A stretch of 64,000 nucleotides of DNA, taken from the NCBI GenBank assembly GCA_050953085.1, contig JBMNLX010000002.1, positions 65,489 to 129,488 on the forward strand. The letters run 5' to 3'. The translations under genes and the position numbers were made by a program. The notes under the pieces are model-generated. The model was not told where the DNA came from, searched no databases, and saw only the letters and a program-made list of their open reading frames with translations. Origin of the DNA: UBA3946 sp002385755. GTDB taxonomy: Bacteria > Bacillota_I > Bacilli_A > ML615J-28 > CAG-698. Positions 24,717-33,539 of this stretch are shown one piece after another (within the stretch, counting starts at the first letter, position 1; every line of letters begins with the position of its first letter).

Positions 24717-26846
24717 ATGAAACCTTGGTACTTTTTTGCTTTCGCAGTAGTTATCTCGCTATTATCGTTCTTCTTTGCCGGATGGCTTTACAGTTGGGTC
24801 AATAAGCAGCCCTCCAGCAATAAAAAAATCGCGACCATCGGGAAATATATCCGCCAGGGCGCGAATACATTCTTAAGGAAAGAATACTTGGTATTGGCGC
24901 GGTTCGCCGGGGTAGCGACGGTGCTCATTCTCGTGTTCTTGCCGGAACCGATTTGGAAAGGCAACGCCATGGAGAACGTCGTTATCGCCGCGGCATATAT
25001 CTTCGGGACGGTATTCAGCGCCGTCGCCGGGAAGATCGGCATTCAAATCGCGACAATCGCCAACATTAAAACCGCCGAGGCGGCGCAAAAAGGAATTAAG
25101 CCCAGTTTCTTAAGCGGTTTCCGCGGCGGCGCCGTCATGGGTATGGGCGTCGTCGGCTCGAGTCTTCTCGGCGTCGCTATCCTGTTGTGGATCACCGACA
25201 ACACCACGGCGCTTTTGGGCTTCAGTTTTGGCGCGTCAAGCCTCGCCTTGTTCGCTAAAGCGGGCGGCGGGATCTTCACGAAAACCGCCGACATCAGCGC
25301 CGACCTCGTCGGCAAAGTCGAACTCGGTATTCCCGAAGACGACCCCCGCAACCCCGCGGTTATCGCCGATAATGTCGGCGACAACGTCGGCGACGTCGCC
25401 GGGATGGGCGCGGACCTGTTTGACTCCCATGTCGCGTCGCTTTCGGCCGCGTTGGTTATTGCCGCGAATATTGATGAAAAATTGGGCTTGAAATTCAACA
25501 CCATGCTTGTTTTGTGTTTCGCGGCGATCGGGCTATTAGCGTCGATTATCGGCGTCGCGTTTGCCAGAATGGGCAAAAACAACAACCCGACCAGATCCTT
25601 AAATACAAGCACATATCTCACGACGGGGGTTTTTGCTGTCCTGACGGCCCTTGCCACTTGGTTTTTTAATACCTGGCAAAGTAATAACAACATCTTAAAT
25701 CATAATTACGGCGCTTGGTTAATCTGGGGCGCGGCGATGCTCGGGTTGCTCGTTGGCGTTATTATCGGGATTACCACCGACTACTTCACCAACGATTTAC
25801 GGAAACCTGTGCGCTTGGTTGCCAAGGCAAGCGAAACCGGGCCGGCGTTCACAATCCTGTCCGGCGTAAGCTACGGATTCATAAGCGTCTTGCCGGCGAT
25901 GGTCGGAATCGCGATTTCCGCTTTGGTATCATACATATTATGCCGGCCGCTTGCCGTTGTCAATAACAGTTATCCGTTCTTCGGCGTTGCCGTAGCCGCG
26001 GTCGGGATGCTCTCAATCGTCGGCATGATTATCAGCAACGACGCGTACGGCCCGATTGTCGACAATGCCCGCGGGCTTGCGGAAATGGGCGATCTTGGCG
26101 ATGATGTTGTCGAGATAACCGATACGCTTGACTCGGCCGGAAATACCGTCAAAGCCGTAACCAAAGGGTTCTCAATCGCTGCCGCCGGACTTACCGTTAT
26201 CGCCCTGCTCTTTGCTTTTATAAGCGAAGTTAACGTAACGGCGATTAGTAAAGGCTTGGCAGAAATCGATTTTCTCGACATTATGGACCCGCTTGTCTTC
26301 TTCGGCCTAGTCATCGGGGCGGCCGTTCCCGCCGTATTCAGCGCGATGTTAATGCTTGGCGTTGACCGAAACGCCCAGAGAATGGTCGATGAGATTCATC
26401 GCCAGTTTGACACGATCCCGGGACTCGTCGAAGGCAAAGAAGGCGTCGTTCCCGAATACGACAAGTGCATAGCGATCGCGACTGACGGAGCTATCAAGGA
26501 ATTGATTCCCGCCGGACTCTTCGCAATCGTCTTGACGCTTATTGTCGGTTTCGTCGGCGGCGTGAAGGCCGTCGGCGGTTTCCTCGCCGGGAATATCGTC
26601 AGCGGGCTCTTGATTTCGTTATTTATGAGCAATAGCGGCGGGCTATGGGATAACAGCAAGAAATACATCGAGGCCGGCAATCACGGCGGTAAGGGAAGCA
26701 ACGCTCACAAAGCCGCTGTCGTCGGCGATACCGTCGGCGACCCGTTCAAAGACACGGCCGGACCGAGTATCAACACGCAAATCACTGTCGTCAGCCTGGT
26801 CGCTTCGCTCCTCGCAGCATTGTTCTTAACATTGTCGATATTCTAA
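24717..26846 (+). CDS. hppA: Membrane proton pyrophosphatase, K+-independent type (copy 1)
   Basis: This 709-aa protein has about 16 transmembrane segments and couples PPi hydrolysis to ion pumping. Family motifs are clear: DISADLVGKVE, then DNVGDNVGDVAGMGADLFDS (near residues 216-235, metal-PPi binding), and the C-terminal GDTVGDPFKDTAGPS. In GNTVKAVT, Lys479 and Thr482 occupy the positions that mark K+-independent proton pumps (K+-dependent forms have Ala and Gly there). It should use waste PPi to energise the membrane. AAGGATATGTG precedes the ATG. It differs from copy 2 by only a few residues. Confidence 0.95.
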   Translation: MKPWYFFAFAVVISLLSFFFAGWLYSWVNKQPSSNKKIATIGKYIRQGANTFLRKEYLVLARFAGVATVLILVFLPEPIWKGNAMENVVIAAAYIFGTVFSAVAGKIGIQIATIANIKTAEAAQKGIKPSFLSGFRGGAVMGMGVVGSSLLGVAILLWITDNTTALLGFSFGASSLALFAKAGGGIFTKTADISADLVGKVELGIPEDDPRNPAVIADNVGDNVGDVAGMGADLFDSHVASLSAALVIAANIDEKLGLKFNTMLVLCFAAIGLLASIIGVAFARMGKNNNPTRSLNTSTYLTTGVFAVLTALATWFFNTWQSNNNILNHNYGAWLIWGAAMLGLLVGVIIGITTDYFTNDLRKPVRLVAKASETGPAFTILSGVSYGFISVLPAMVGIAISALVSYILCRPLAVVNNSYPFFGVAVAAVGMLSIVGMIISNDAYGPIVDNARGLAEMGDLGDDVVEITDTLDSAGNTVKAVTKGFSIAAAGLTVIALLFAFISEVNVTAISKGLAEIDFLDIMDPLVFFGLVIGAAVPAVFSAMLMLGVDRNAQRMVDEIHRQFDTIPGLVEGKEGVVPEYDKCIAIATDGAIKELIPAGLFAIVLTLIVGFVGGVKAVGGFLAGNIVSGLLISLFMSNSGGLWDNSKKYIEAGNHGGKGSNAHKAAVVGDTVGDPFKDTAGPSINTQITVVSLVASLLAALFLTLSIF

Positions 26847-26853
26847 GACCATT

Positions 26854-26884
26854 AAGGCCGCGGAACCGCGGCCTTTTATTTTTC
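26854..26884 (+). terminator. Pyrophosphatase terminator (copy 1)
   Basis: AAGGCCGCGG pairs with CCGCGGCCTT around two bases, followed by a T-rich tail. Confidence 0.85.
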
Positions 26885-26939
26885 TTAATTAAATAATATA
26901 CTCATTAGATCACAAATACTCGGGTGGCTAGAAAAGCCA

Positions 26940-26968
26940 GTGACAAACCCCGACCTATTCTATATAAT
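26940..26968 (+). promoter_or_regulatory. Promoter of truncated XRE-membrane gene (copy 1)
   Basis: GTGACA (26940-26945) and TATAAT (26963-26968), 17-base spacer. Confidence 0.65.
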
Positions 26969-26987
26969 ATTAAGCGAGGTGACGGAA

Positions 26988-27398
26988 ATGACTGATAAAA
27001 AAAGATTTGGGTCCTTTATAAAACAAAAAAGACTGGAAAAAGGTTTCTCGCAAAAAGAACTTGCCGATCTCCTTTACGTGACGGAATCGGCGGTATCAAA
27101 ATGGGAAAGAGGGGTAAGTTATCCCGATATCACGTTGGTATCGGTAATATGTAAGACTCTTGATATCAATGAGCATGAATTGATAACAAGCTCGGAAGAT
27201 ACCGAGTTTCGCCGGCTTAAATACGAATCGAAGAAATACCGTACGATAAGGGATATCTTTTTCTATAGTTATGTCGGAGGATGCTTGACGGCTTTGCTTG
27301 TTTGTTTTATCGTAAGTTTGTCAATCGCGGGCGAGTTATCCTGGTTTTTTATCGTTTTCGCTTCGCTCCTGGTAGCCTGCAGTTTCGTTCTCGTTTGA
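26988..27398 (+). pseudogene. XRE-membrane regulator truncated at duplication junction (copy 1)
   Basis: The ATG at 26988 follows GAGGTGACGG and begins MTDKKRFGSFIKQKRLEKG. The helix-turn-helix (about 1-65) and the first two hydrophobic segments are intact. At 27390/27391 the gene runs into the start of copy 2 and stops after two to three foreign codons, leaving 136 of 337 residues. The DNA-binding part could still be made, so it might act as a shortened regulator. The full gene is at 33540-34553. Confidence 0.85.
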
Positions 27399-27429
27399 AC
27401 GGGGCGGGACTAAATACCGGCATTTTGTC

Positions 27430-27786
27430 GTGTATTCCTTGGAAATCACTAGTCCCGAAATTAATCTTAAGCCGGCCAAGGCGGCGGGAAGCATCGGCAT
27501 ACTCTACGTGAACAAAACCGGGGCCGACCTCGCGATTAATCTTTCGGAGACTCACGTAACCAATAATTCCGCCTACGCCTCGCCAATAATTGACGCCGAC
27601 GGTGAAGTAATCGCCGTCATCGGTGGCTTCGATAGCGGCCGGACGATAACCGTCCCGAAAGACGGCGCGTTATGGGCGCCAGCGTATCTTGACGGGCCGG
27701 TCGCGGGGAACGTCAACTCCTGTAACATCAATGTAAAATCTCAGTGGCAGGCGGGAGATATTATTTTAATCGAAAAATGGGATTAA
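27430..27786 (+). CDS. Beta-rich protein of unknown function (copy 2)
   Basis: This 118-aa version starts at a GTG (27430). The frame is also open back across the junction, but no better start is seen. It equals copy 1 from Tyr2 on, except for one Val to Gly change in VIGGFDSGRT. Loss of the original upstream sequence at the junction means that, if the native gene began further left, this copy is truncated. The shared terminator follows. Confidence 0.45.
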   Translation: MYSLEITSPEINLKPAKAAGSIGILYVNKTGADLAINLSETHVTNNSAYASPIIDADGEVIAVIGGFDSGRTITVPKDGALWAPAYLDGPVAGNVNSCNINVKSQWQAGDIILIEKWD

Positions 27787-27799
27787 GCCTCTTTAACAT

Positions 27800-27833
27800 T
27801 AAAAAAGCCCTCGTTATTGCGGGCTTTTTTTTA
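27800..27833 (+). terminator. Terminator after beta-rich gene (copy 2)
   Basis: Same GGGC stem and T-tract as in copy 1. Confidence 0.8.
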
Positions 27834-27910
27834 ATGCCGGCTAAAATATTACACATGGCGTTTTGTTCAAATATAAAAATTTGCTTCGCTTCATAGAAAA
27901 ATTTTCGCAT

Positions 27911-27949
27911 AAGAAAAACGGCTTTGAATAACATCAAAACCGTTTTTTA
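27911..27949 (-). terminator. Terminator of XRE-TPR gene (copy 2)
   Basis: Same sequence as the copy 1 hairpin. Confidence 0.65.
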
Positions 27950-27955
27950 TCTGCT

Positions 27956-29029
27956 TTATTCACGATGCTTTTTTACGATTTCTCGGTATGCCGGGCTATC
28001 CTTAACCGAGGGCGAAAGATATTTTTCCACGCCTTTAATATAATCCGCAAAGAAATCGGCGCTTATTTCCGTCATCAGCTTCCGGTTAAGATATGTTTTT
28101 ACAAGCTTGTGTTCCCGCGCCAAAATCCCGACCCGCCAGGCGGCGCTATATTCTTGCTCACAACATCCTATGACAAATTCGTCGTCGTAACCAGCCGCGG
28201 CGGTCTTGCTTCGGGCGACGCCCCAGAACGCAAGCGCCATTAAGTGAAACGTTGCGAAATCTTCTTCGACGGGATATTGGGCAAGCGCCTTGCCGATTTT
28301 TAAGATTTTCTCCTTTTTCTCCGAAGACGAGAGCGCTTTATCGTAAAGCGCGGACTTTGCGAGTTTGTCGGCCGCAAAATCGGCAAGCTCATACATATTA
28401 AGCGTTAACTGCCGATAAAAATCGTCGGTATCCTTAGCGTATAATTGTTCGATTCTTTGCTCGGAAGCGTGATAAAATGACGGGAAATTTTCCAAAAGCT
28501 TAATGGCCGCTTTGGTATTTCCGCCGGCGTGCAGGACTTTAGCTTTATAGGTAATGGCATCAAGTCTTAACTTTTCGTCGTTACAGCCGCTTAAGACGGT
28601 ATCGCATATTTTGTTGATCTCGTCGGCGCCGGCCGCCAATTCCTCGGGATCGTTGTCGGCAAGGCCGCCCGCAAGTTCGTAAACATAGAACATCATGATC
28701 CGGTAATCGTTCGGGTATTTTTTCCTCCCCTCAACGATCAATTCCTTGGCTTCCGCATGGCCGGATGCGCTTTTCAGCTGACGGTATTTCGTCAGCAGGG
28801 CTTGAATCTCGTTTTCAATGACGGCGGCGTCGTAACCCAATAGCTCGTCGACGCTGACTTTAAAATAATAAGACAACGGGAAAATCAGGGTGATATCCGG
28901 ATAACTGTCGCCCGTTTCCCATTTGCTTATCGCCGCGCAGGAAACATTGAGAACATCGGCAAGTTGTTCCTGGGTAATGCCGCGTTCGCGACGCAATCTT
29001 CGGATATTCTCGCCAATTTTTAACTCCAT
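27956..29029 (-). CDS. XRE regulator with TPR-like helical domain (copy 2)
   Basis: This 357-aa protein is identical to the copy 1 protein at 21381-22454: N-terminal Cro/CI HTH, then TPR-like helices. The upstream region with its GGAGG site is also the same, so both genes should be expressed alike. If it regulates its own block, two copies double both regulator and targets. Confidence 0.85.
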   Translation of the reverse strand: MELKIGENIRRLRRERGITQEQLADVLNVSCAAISKWETGDSYPDITLIFPLSYYFKVSVDELLGYDAAVIENEIQALLTKYRQLKSASGHAEAKELIVEGRKKYPNDYRIMMFYVYELAGGLADNDPEELAAGADEINKICDTVLSGCNDEKLRLDAITYKAKVLHAGGNTKAAIKLLENFPSFYHASEQRIEQLYAKDTDDFYRQLTLNMYELADFAADKLAKSALYDKALSSSEKKEKILKIGKALAQYPVEEDFATFHLMALAFWGVARSKTAAAGYDDEFVIGCCEQEYSAAWRVGILAREHKLVKTYLNRKLMTEISADFFADYIKGVEKYLSPSVKDSPAYREIVKKHRE

Positions 29030-29166
29030 TTAAACCTCCGTTTTTATTTTTTTGAAAACGGCGCCTGTTTTCAATAACATTATATTATCGCCAGATAATA
29101 TTGTCCATGGAACAAAAGTAAAACTCTATTTAACCGGAGGTTAATATTATTAATCGCTGATTATTA

Positions 29167-29526
29167 TTAAAGTTCCATGATATGGCGAAGAACGCGCAAT
29201 TCGCTCCCGAATTGAATTATTCGTTCGGCGCCGTCATGCCGGAAACCGAGTTTTTCATAAAAACGGCGCGCGCGATGGTTTTCTTCCAAGACCCATAATT
29301 CCGCTTTCTTAAAGCCTTGTTTCCGAATCTCGCTCACTCCCCAAGCCAATAATTCCGCCCCCAAACCCTGACGCCAATAGGGGGGAAGAATATAAACGTA
29401 AATCTCAATCAACGACTCTTCGAATCCCGTGTGGCTAAGCTGCATCCCGGTTTCACCGTCGGTTACCCTTCCCATCATCACTTTAATGAACACAAAAATG
29501 ATCAAACCCGTAAGCAAAATAAGCAA
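29167..29526 (-). pseudogene. GNAT acetyltransferase fragment (copy 2)
   Basis: The C-terminal half of a GNAT (IYVYILPPYWRQGLGAELLAWG, cited in part, and RRFYEKLGFRHDGAERII) is joined in frame to a hydrophobic stretch (LILLTGLIIFVFIKVMMGRV) that does not belong to the family. A 4-bp difference from copy 1 shifts the upstream frame. A few substitutions also differ: Ala for Thr, and Gly for Cys. Without the N-terminal half it should be inactive. Confidence 0.7.
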
Positions 29527-29556
29527 AACAAAGTATAACGCTAAGAAAAAAAGGGG

Positions 29557-29934
29557 TTACTTTTTCTCAACGAAAAATTTAAAATACTCCATTTGTTCCT
29601 GGGTTTTGTTTCGAAATTTCTCCTCGTTTACCTCGGGATCATCAGCGAATACGAACTCCGATTCCATCGTGAACGCCACTTTTCCATCCTCTTCGGAAAA
29701 ACGGTTCACGCACCTGTTCCACACCCCTTCAATCTCGTAAACGACGATCAATTCGCCCGGCAAATCGCACGACTCGATCGTTTCTTTCATCACGACTTCT
29801 TTTTCTCCCATGTTGTAACTAAAGACAGTCTCGCTTCCCGGCGATAAAGTCCGGTTCATAATCATCAGTTTCAAAAACGCGTCAGTCACCTTTTTCAAAT
29901 CGGCATCAATGATTACCGCGCATTGATATTTCAT
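29557..29934 (-). CDS. SRPBCC-domain protein, 125 aa (copy 2)
   Basis: It has the same protein sequence as copy 1 (22986-23363), with the ATG after AGAGGTG. It is a START/SRPBCC ligand-binding fold with an unknown ligand. The upstream flank has one extra T relative to copy 1, which only changes how far the frame is open before the ATG. Confidence 0.7.
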   Translation of the reverse strand: MKYQCAVIIDADLKKVTDAFLKLMIMNRTLSPGSETVFSYNMGEKEVVMKETIESCDLPGELIVVYEIEGVWNRCVNRFSEEDGKVAFTMESEFVFADDPEVNEEKFRNKTQEQMEYFKFFVEKK

Positions 29935-30021
29935 AAACACCTCTTTTTTTATAGTAGATTCATTGCCGGTTGACACACCTATCACAATTATCTTTTATTA
30001 TAACATTTATTTTTTTAAAAG

Positions 30022-30045
30022 AAAACCGCCGATTGGCGGTTTTTG
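30022..30045 (-). terminator. Terminator of LysM gene (copy 2)
   Basis: Same AAACCGCC/GGCGGTTT hairpin as copy 1. Confidence 0.7.
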
Positions 30046-30050
30046 TTTTT

Positions 30051-30794
30051 TTACGCGCAAAAATTACAGAAAAACTGACTGACGATCCCCCTTGTCATAA
30101 AATCGGCCATCATGAGTGCCTGCCGTTCCATTTTGTCAAATAATCGGACGTTTTCTTCCAGCCGGTTTTCAATAAACAAGGTCGCTTCTTCCAACACGAG
30201 ATTCAAATGTTCGCCAAACATTTCCCGCCATCTTTTATATCCCCAATAAGGGTTAACCGACGCTAGCGCCCGCGACATGGCGTCGGCGTTTTGGAACCAC
30301 GAGCGATTAAGCTCGGCGAATTTTTGATTGTCTCCGGAGAGAGCCGCTTGTACCAATTCCGCCGCGATTGTCAAATGATCGCGCATTAAGGATGCGAATT
30401 CCCGACCGAAGGCGGCGCCGTAGAATTTCGCCAATTGCGCGCCGAAATCCTCGGGGTTTTGTAAAAGTCTCGCGATCGCAAAATCAAGTTCGGGATTTTC
30501 AAAAACGATGTCGGAAATAACGATCCGCGTCCAAACGATATGCTGTTCCCACAACATCCTGAAGGCGTTGTTTAACTCAAGGATTTCCCGGTTTACCGGC
30601 AAAGGACCGGGGATTAAATCCTTTTTTCTTTCCGGGATTATTATTAGTTCCCCGGGGCTGAGATTATATTCATTAAGATGCGGGTTGGCGGCGCGTAAGT
30701 CGCCGACTTCGATCCCAAAAAGGTTGGCGATCATAATCAGCGTTTCGCCGCTTTTCACGGTATAAAACTTCGCGTTCTCGCGATGATAATTCAT
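30051..30794 (-). CDS. LysM-domain protein, 247 aa (copy 2)
   Basis: It is identical in protein sequence to copy 1 (23479-24222): an N-terminal LysM (about 10-55) and a helical domain. A silent change is visible in the DNA (ATA to ATG region of the opposite strand near 30508). The gene lies divergently to the pyrophosphatase gene, as in copy 1, so the two share an upstream region of about 470 bp. Confidence 0.8.
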   Translation of the reverse strand: MNYHRENAKFYTVKSGETLIMIANLFGIEVGDLRAANPHLNEYNLSPGELIIIPERKKDLIPGPLPVNREILELNNAFRMLWEQHIVWTRIVISDIVFENPELDFAIARLLQNPEDFGAQLAKFYGAAFGREFASLMRDHLTIAAELVQAALSGDNQKFAELNRSWFQNADAMSRALASVNPYWGYKRWREMFGEHLNLVLEEATLFIENRLEENVRLFDKMERQALMMADFMTRGIVSQFFCNFCA

Positions 30795-30997
30795 AATACC
30801 TCCCTTCCTATTATATTATGCTTGTCGGGGAGAAAATGTATCGCTGATTCAGTCGCTTATAACCGGTTAAATAATTACTTTTCCGTTATCCATAGTATAT
30901 CTAAAGCGCCTGGGCAAATCAAGAAATGCCTCTCTCAAGGCGCGTTTACGCGTTGTTTTTTGGCTTTCGCGAAGGCGAATAAAGCCGGAAAAAGGTA

Positions 30998-31025
30998 TTT
31001 ACTTTTTTCCTGATTGTGTTATAAT
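30998..31025 (+). promoter_or_regulatory. Pyrophosphatase promoter (copy 2)
   Basis: TTTACT (30998-31003) and TATAAT (31020-31025), as in copy 1. Confidence 0.7.
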
Positions 31026-31031
31026 ATATCA

Positions 31032-31268
31032 CGTATGTTATAGTTACTCGACCGCAATAAAAACCGCCGGTCGCGAGGCGGCATGTATTTCGACCGGCAA
31101 CTGGATTTAAACCGTTTAAATCTTTTTTATTATAAAAAAGGTTCGGAATTCCTTAGGGCTTTGCCGGCACTCCGGCAAGACCCTAGGCGTTTATGTAAAC
31201 GTTGTTTATTTTATTAATCAAACCCGTTTTTGCTATCGTAATTTTTATCAAGAAAGGATATGTGAGTT
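31032..31268 (+). promoter_or_regulatory. Structured leader of pyrophosphatase gene (copy 2), shortened
   Basis: The hairpins of copy 1 are kept, but 18 bases between the AT-rich hairpin with its T-tract and the long hairpin are missing. Two more bases are lost near 31205. The leader has changed more than the coding part. Confidence 0.45.
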
Positions 31269-33398
31269 ATGAAACCTTGGTACTTTTTTGCTTTTGCAGT
31301 AGTTATCTCGCTATTATCGTTCTTCTTTGCCGGATGGCTTTACAGTTGGGTCAATAAGCAGCCCTCCAGCAATAAAAAAATCGCGACCATCGGGAAATAT
31401 ATCCGCCAGGGCGCGAATACATTCTTAAGGAAAGAATACTTGGTATTGGCGCGGTTCGCCGGGGTAGCGACGGTGCTCATTCTCGTGTTCTTGCCGGAAC
31501 CGATTTGGAAAGGCAACGCCATGGAGAACGTCGTTATCGCCGCGGCATATATCTTCGGGACGGTATTCAGCGCCGTCGCCGGGAAGATCGGCATTCAAAT
31601 CGCGACAATCGCCAACATTAAAACCGCCGAGGCGGCGCAAAAAGGAATTAAGCCCAGTTTCTTAAGCGGTTTCCGCGGCGGCGCCGTCATGGGTATGGGC
31701 GTCGTCGGCTCGAGTCTTCTCGGCGTCGCTATCCTGTTGTGGATCACCGACAACACCACGGCGCTTTTGGGCTTCAGTTTTGGCGCGTCAAGCCTCGCCT
31801 TGTTCGCTAAAGCGGGCGGCGGGATCTTCACGAAAACCGCCGACATCAGCGCCGACCTCGTCGGCAAAGTCGAACTCGGTATTCCCGAAGACGACCCCCG
31901 CAACCCCGCGGTTATCGCCGATAATGTCGGCGACAACGTCGGCGACGTCGCCGGGATGGGCGCGGACCTGTTTGACTCCCATGTCGCGTCGCTTTCGGCC
32001 GCGTTGGTTATTGCCGCGAATATTGATGAAAAATTGGGCTTGAAATTCAACACCATGCTTGTTTTGTGTTTCGCGGCGATCGGGCTATTAGCGTCGATTA
32101 TCGGCGTCGCGTTTGCCAGAATGGGCAAAAACAACAACCCGACCAGATCCTTAAATACAAGCACATATCTCACGACGGGGGTTTTTGCTGTCCTGACGGC
32201 CCTTGCCACTTGGTTTTTTAATACCTGGCAAAGTAATAACAACATCTTAAATCATAATTACGGCGCTTGGTTAATCTGGGGCGCGGCGATGCTCGGGTTG
32301 CTCGTTGGCGTTATTATCGGGATTACCACCGACTACTTCACCAACGATTTACGGAAACCTGTGCGCTTGGTTGCCAAGGCAAGCGAAACCGGGCCGGCGT
32401 TCACAATCCTGTCCGGCGTAAGCTACGGATTCTTAAGCGTCTTGCCGGCGATGGTCGGAATCGCGATTTCCGCTTTGGTATCATACATATTATGCCGGCC
32501 GCTTGCCGTTGTCAATAACAGTTATCCGTTCTTCGGCGTTGCCGTAGCCGCGGTCGGGATGCTCTCAATCGTCGGCATGATCATCAGCAACGACGCGTAC
32601 GGCCCGATTGTCGACAATGCCCGCGGGCTTGCGGAAATGGGCGATCTTGGCGATGATGTTGTCGAGATAACCGATACGCTTGACTCGGCCGGAAATACCG
32701 TCAAAGCCGTAACCAAAGGGTTCTCAATCGCTGCCGCCGGACTTACCGTTATCGCCCTGCTCTTTGCTTTTATAAGCGAAGTTAACGTAACGGCGATTAG
32801 TAAAGGCTTGGCAGAAATCGATTTTCTCGACATTATGGACCCGCTTGTCTTCTTCGGCCTAGTCATCGGGGCGGCCGTTCCCGCCGTATTCAGCGCGATG
32901 TTAATGCTTGGCGTTGACCGAAACGCCCAGAGAATGGTCGATGAGATTCATCGCCAGTTTGACACGATCCCGGGACTCGTCGAAGGCAAAGAAGGCGTCG
33001 TTCCCGAATACGACAAGTGCATAGCGATCGCGACTGACGGAGCTATCAAGGAATTGATTCCCGCCGGACTCTTCGCAATCGTCTTGACGCTTGTTGTCGG
33101 TTTCGTCGGCGGCGTGAAGGCCGTCGGCGGTTTCCTCGCCGGGAATATCGTCAGCGGGCTCTTGATTTCGTTATTTATGAGCAATAGCGGCGGGCTATGG
33201 GATAATAGCAAAAAATACATCGAGGCCGGCAATCACGGCGGTAAGGGAAGCAACGCTCACAAAGCCGCTGTCGTCGGCGATACCGTCGGCGACCCGTTCA
33301 AAGACACGGCCGGACCGAGTATCAATACGCAAATCACTGTCGTCAGCCTGGTCGCTTCGCTCCTCGCAGCATTGTTCTTAACATTGTCGATATTCTAA
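31269..33398 (+). CDS. hppA: Membrane proton pyrophosphatase, K+-independent type (copy 2)
   Basis: This second 709-aa pyrophosphatase has the same catalytic motifs and the Lys/Thr pair in GNTVKAVT. It differs from copy 1 by conservative changes only (Ile to Leu in YGFLSVLP, Ile to Val in LTLVVGF). Both copies appear functional. Two nearly identical pump genes suggest selection for dosage, or a recent event that has not yet been lost. Other changes in the gene are synonymous. Confidence 0.95.
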   Translation: MKPWYFFAFAVVISLLSFFFAGWLYSWVNKQPSSNKKIATIGKYIRQGANTFLRKEYLVLARFAGVATVLILVFLPEPIWKGNAMENVVIAAAYIFGTVFSAVAGKIGIQIATIANIKTAEAAQKGIKPSFLSGFRGGAVMGMGVVGSSLLGVAILLWITDNTTALLGFSFGASSLALFAKAGGGIFTKTADISADLVGKVELGIPEDDPRNPAVIADNVGDNVGDVAGMGADLFDSHVASLSAALVIAANIDEKLGLKFNTMLVLCFAAIGLLASIIGVAFARMGKNNNPTRSLNTSTYLTTGVFAVLTALATWFFNTWQSNNNILNHNYGAWLIWGAAMLGLLVGVIIGITTDYFTNDLRKPVRLVAKASETGPAFTILSGVSYGFLSVLPAMVGIAISALVSYILCRPLAVVNNSYPFFGVAVAAVGMLSIVGMIISNDAYGPIVDNARGLAEMGDLGDDVVEITDTLDSAGNTVKAVTKGFSIAAAGLTVIALLFAFISEVNVTAISKGLAEIDFLDIMDPLVFFGLVIGAAVPAVFSAMLMLGVDRNAQRMVDEIHRQFDTIPGLVEGKEGVVPEYDKCIAIATDGAIKELIPAGLFAIVLTLVVGFVGGVKAVGGFLAGNIVSGLLISLFMSNSGGLWDNSKKYIEAGNHGGKGSNAHKAAVVGDTVGDPFKDTAGPSINTQITVVSLVASLLAALFLTLSIF

Positions 33399-33405
33399 GA
33401 CCATT

Positions 33406-33436
33406 AAGGCCGCGGAACCGCGGCCTTTTATTTTTC
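33406..33436 (+). terminator. Pyrophosphatase terminator (copy 2)
   Basis: Same GGCCGCGG/CCGCGGCC hairpin as copy 1. Confidence 0.85.
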
Positions 33437-33491
33437 TTAATTAAATAATATACTCATTAGATCACAAATACTCGGGTGGCTAGAAAAGCCA

Positions 33492-33520
33492 GTGACAAAC
33501 CCCGACCTATTCTATATAAT
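33492..33520 (+). promoter_or_regulatory. Promoter of intact XRE-membrane gene
   Basis: GTGACA (33492-33497) and TATAAT (33515-33520), 17-base spacer. Confidence 0.65.
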
Positions 33521-33539
33521 ATTAAGCGAGGTGACGGAA

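Larger units (their letters stand above)
20816..27390. repeat. Tandem duplication, copy 1 (6575 bp)
   Basis: The block starts with TCGTTTGAAC and ends in codon 134 of an XRE-membrane gene with TTTCGTTC. It is followed at once by copy 2 in the same orientation. It holds seven gene positions. The copies differ by scattered substitutions and small indels, for example 4 bp in the GNAT remnant and 18 + 2 bp in the pyrophosphatase leader. No insertion sequence borders the block. Confidence 0.97.

Noticed and set aside
20816..27390. The tandem repeat as a pure assembly artefact
   Set aside because: The copies differ by many substitutions and indels, and the junction cuts a gene whose full form is present at the right end. 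A merge of two strains is still possible and is listed as a test.
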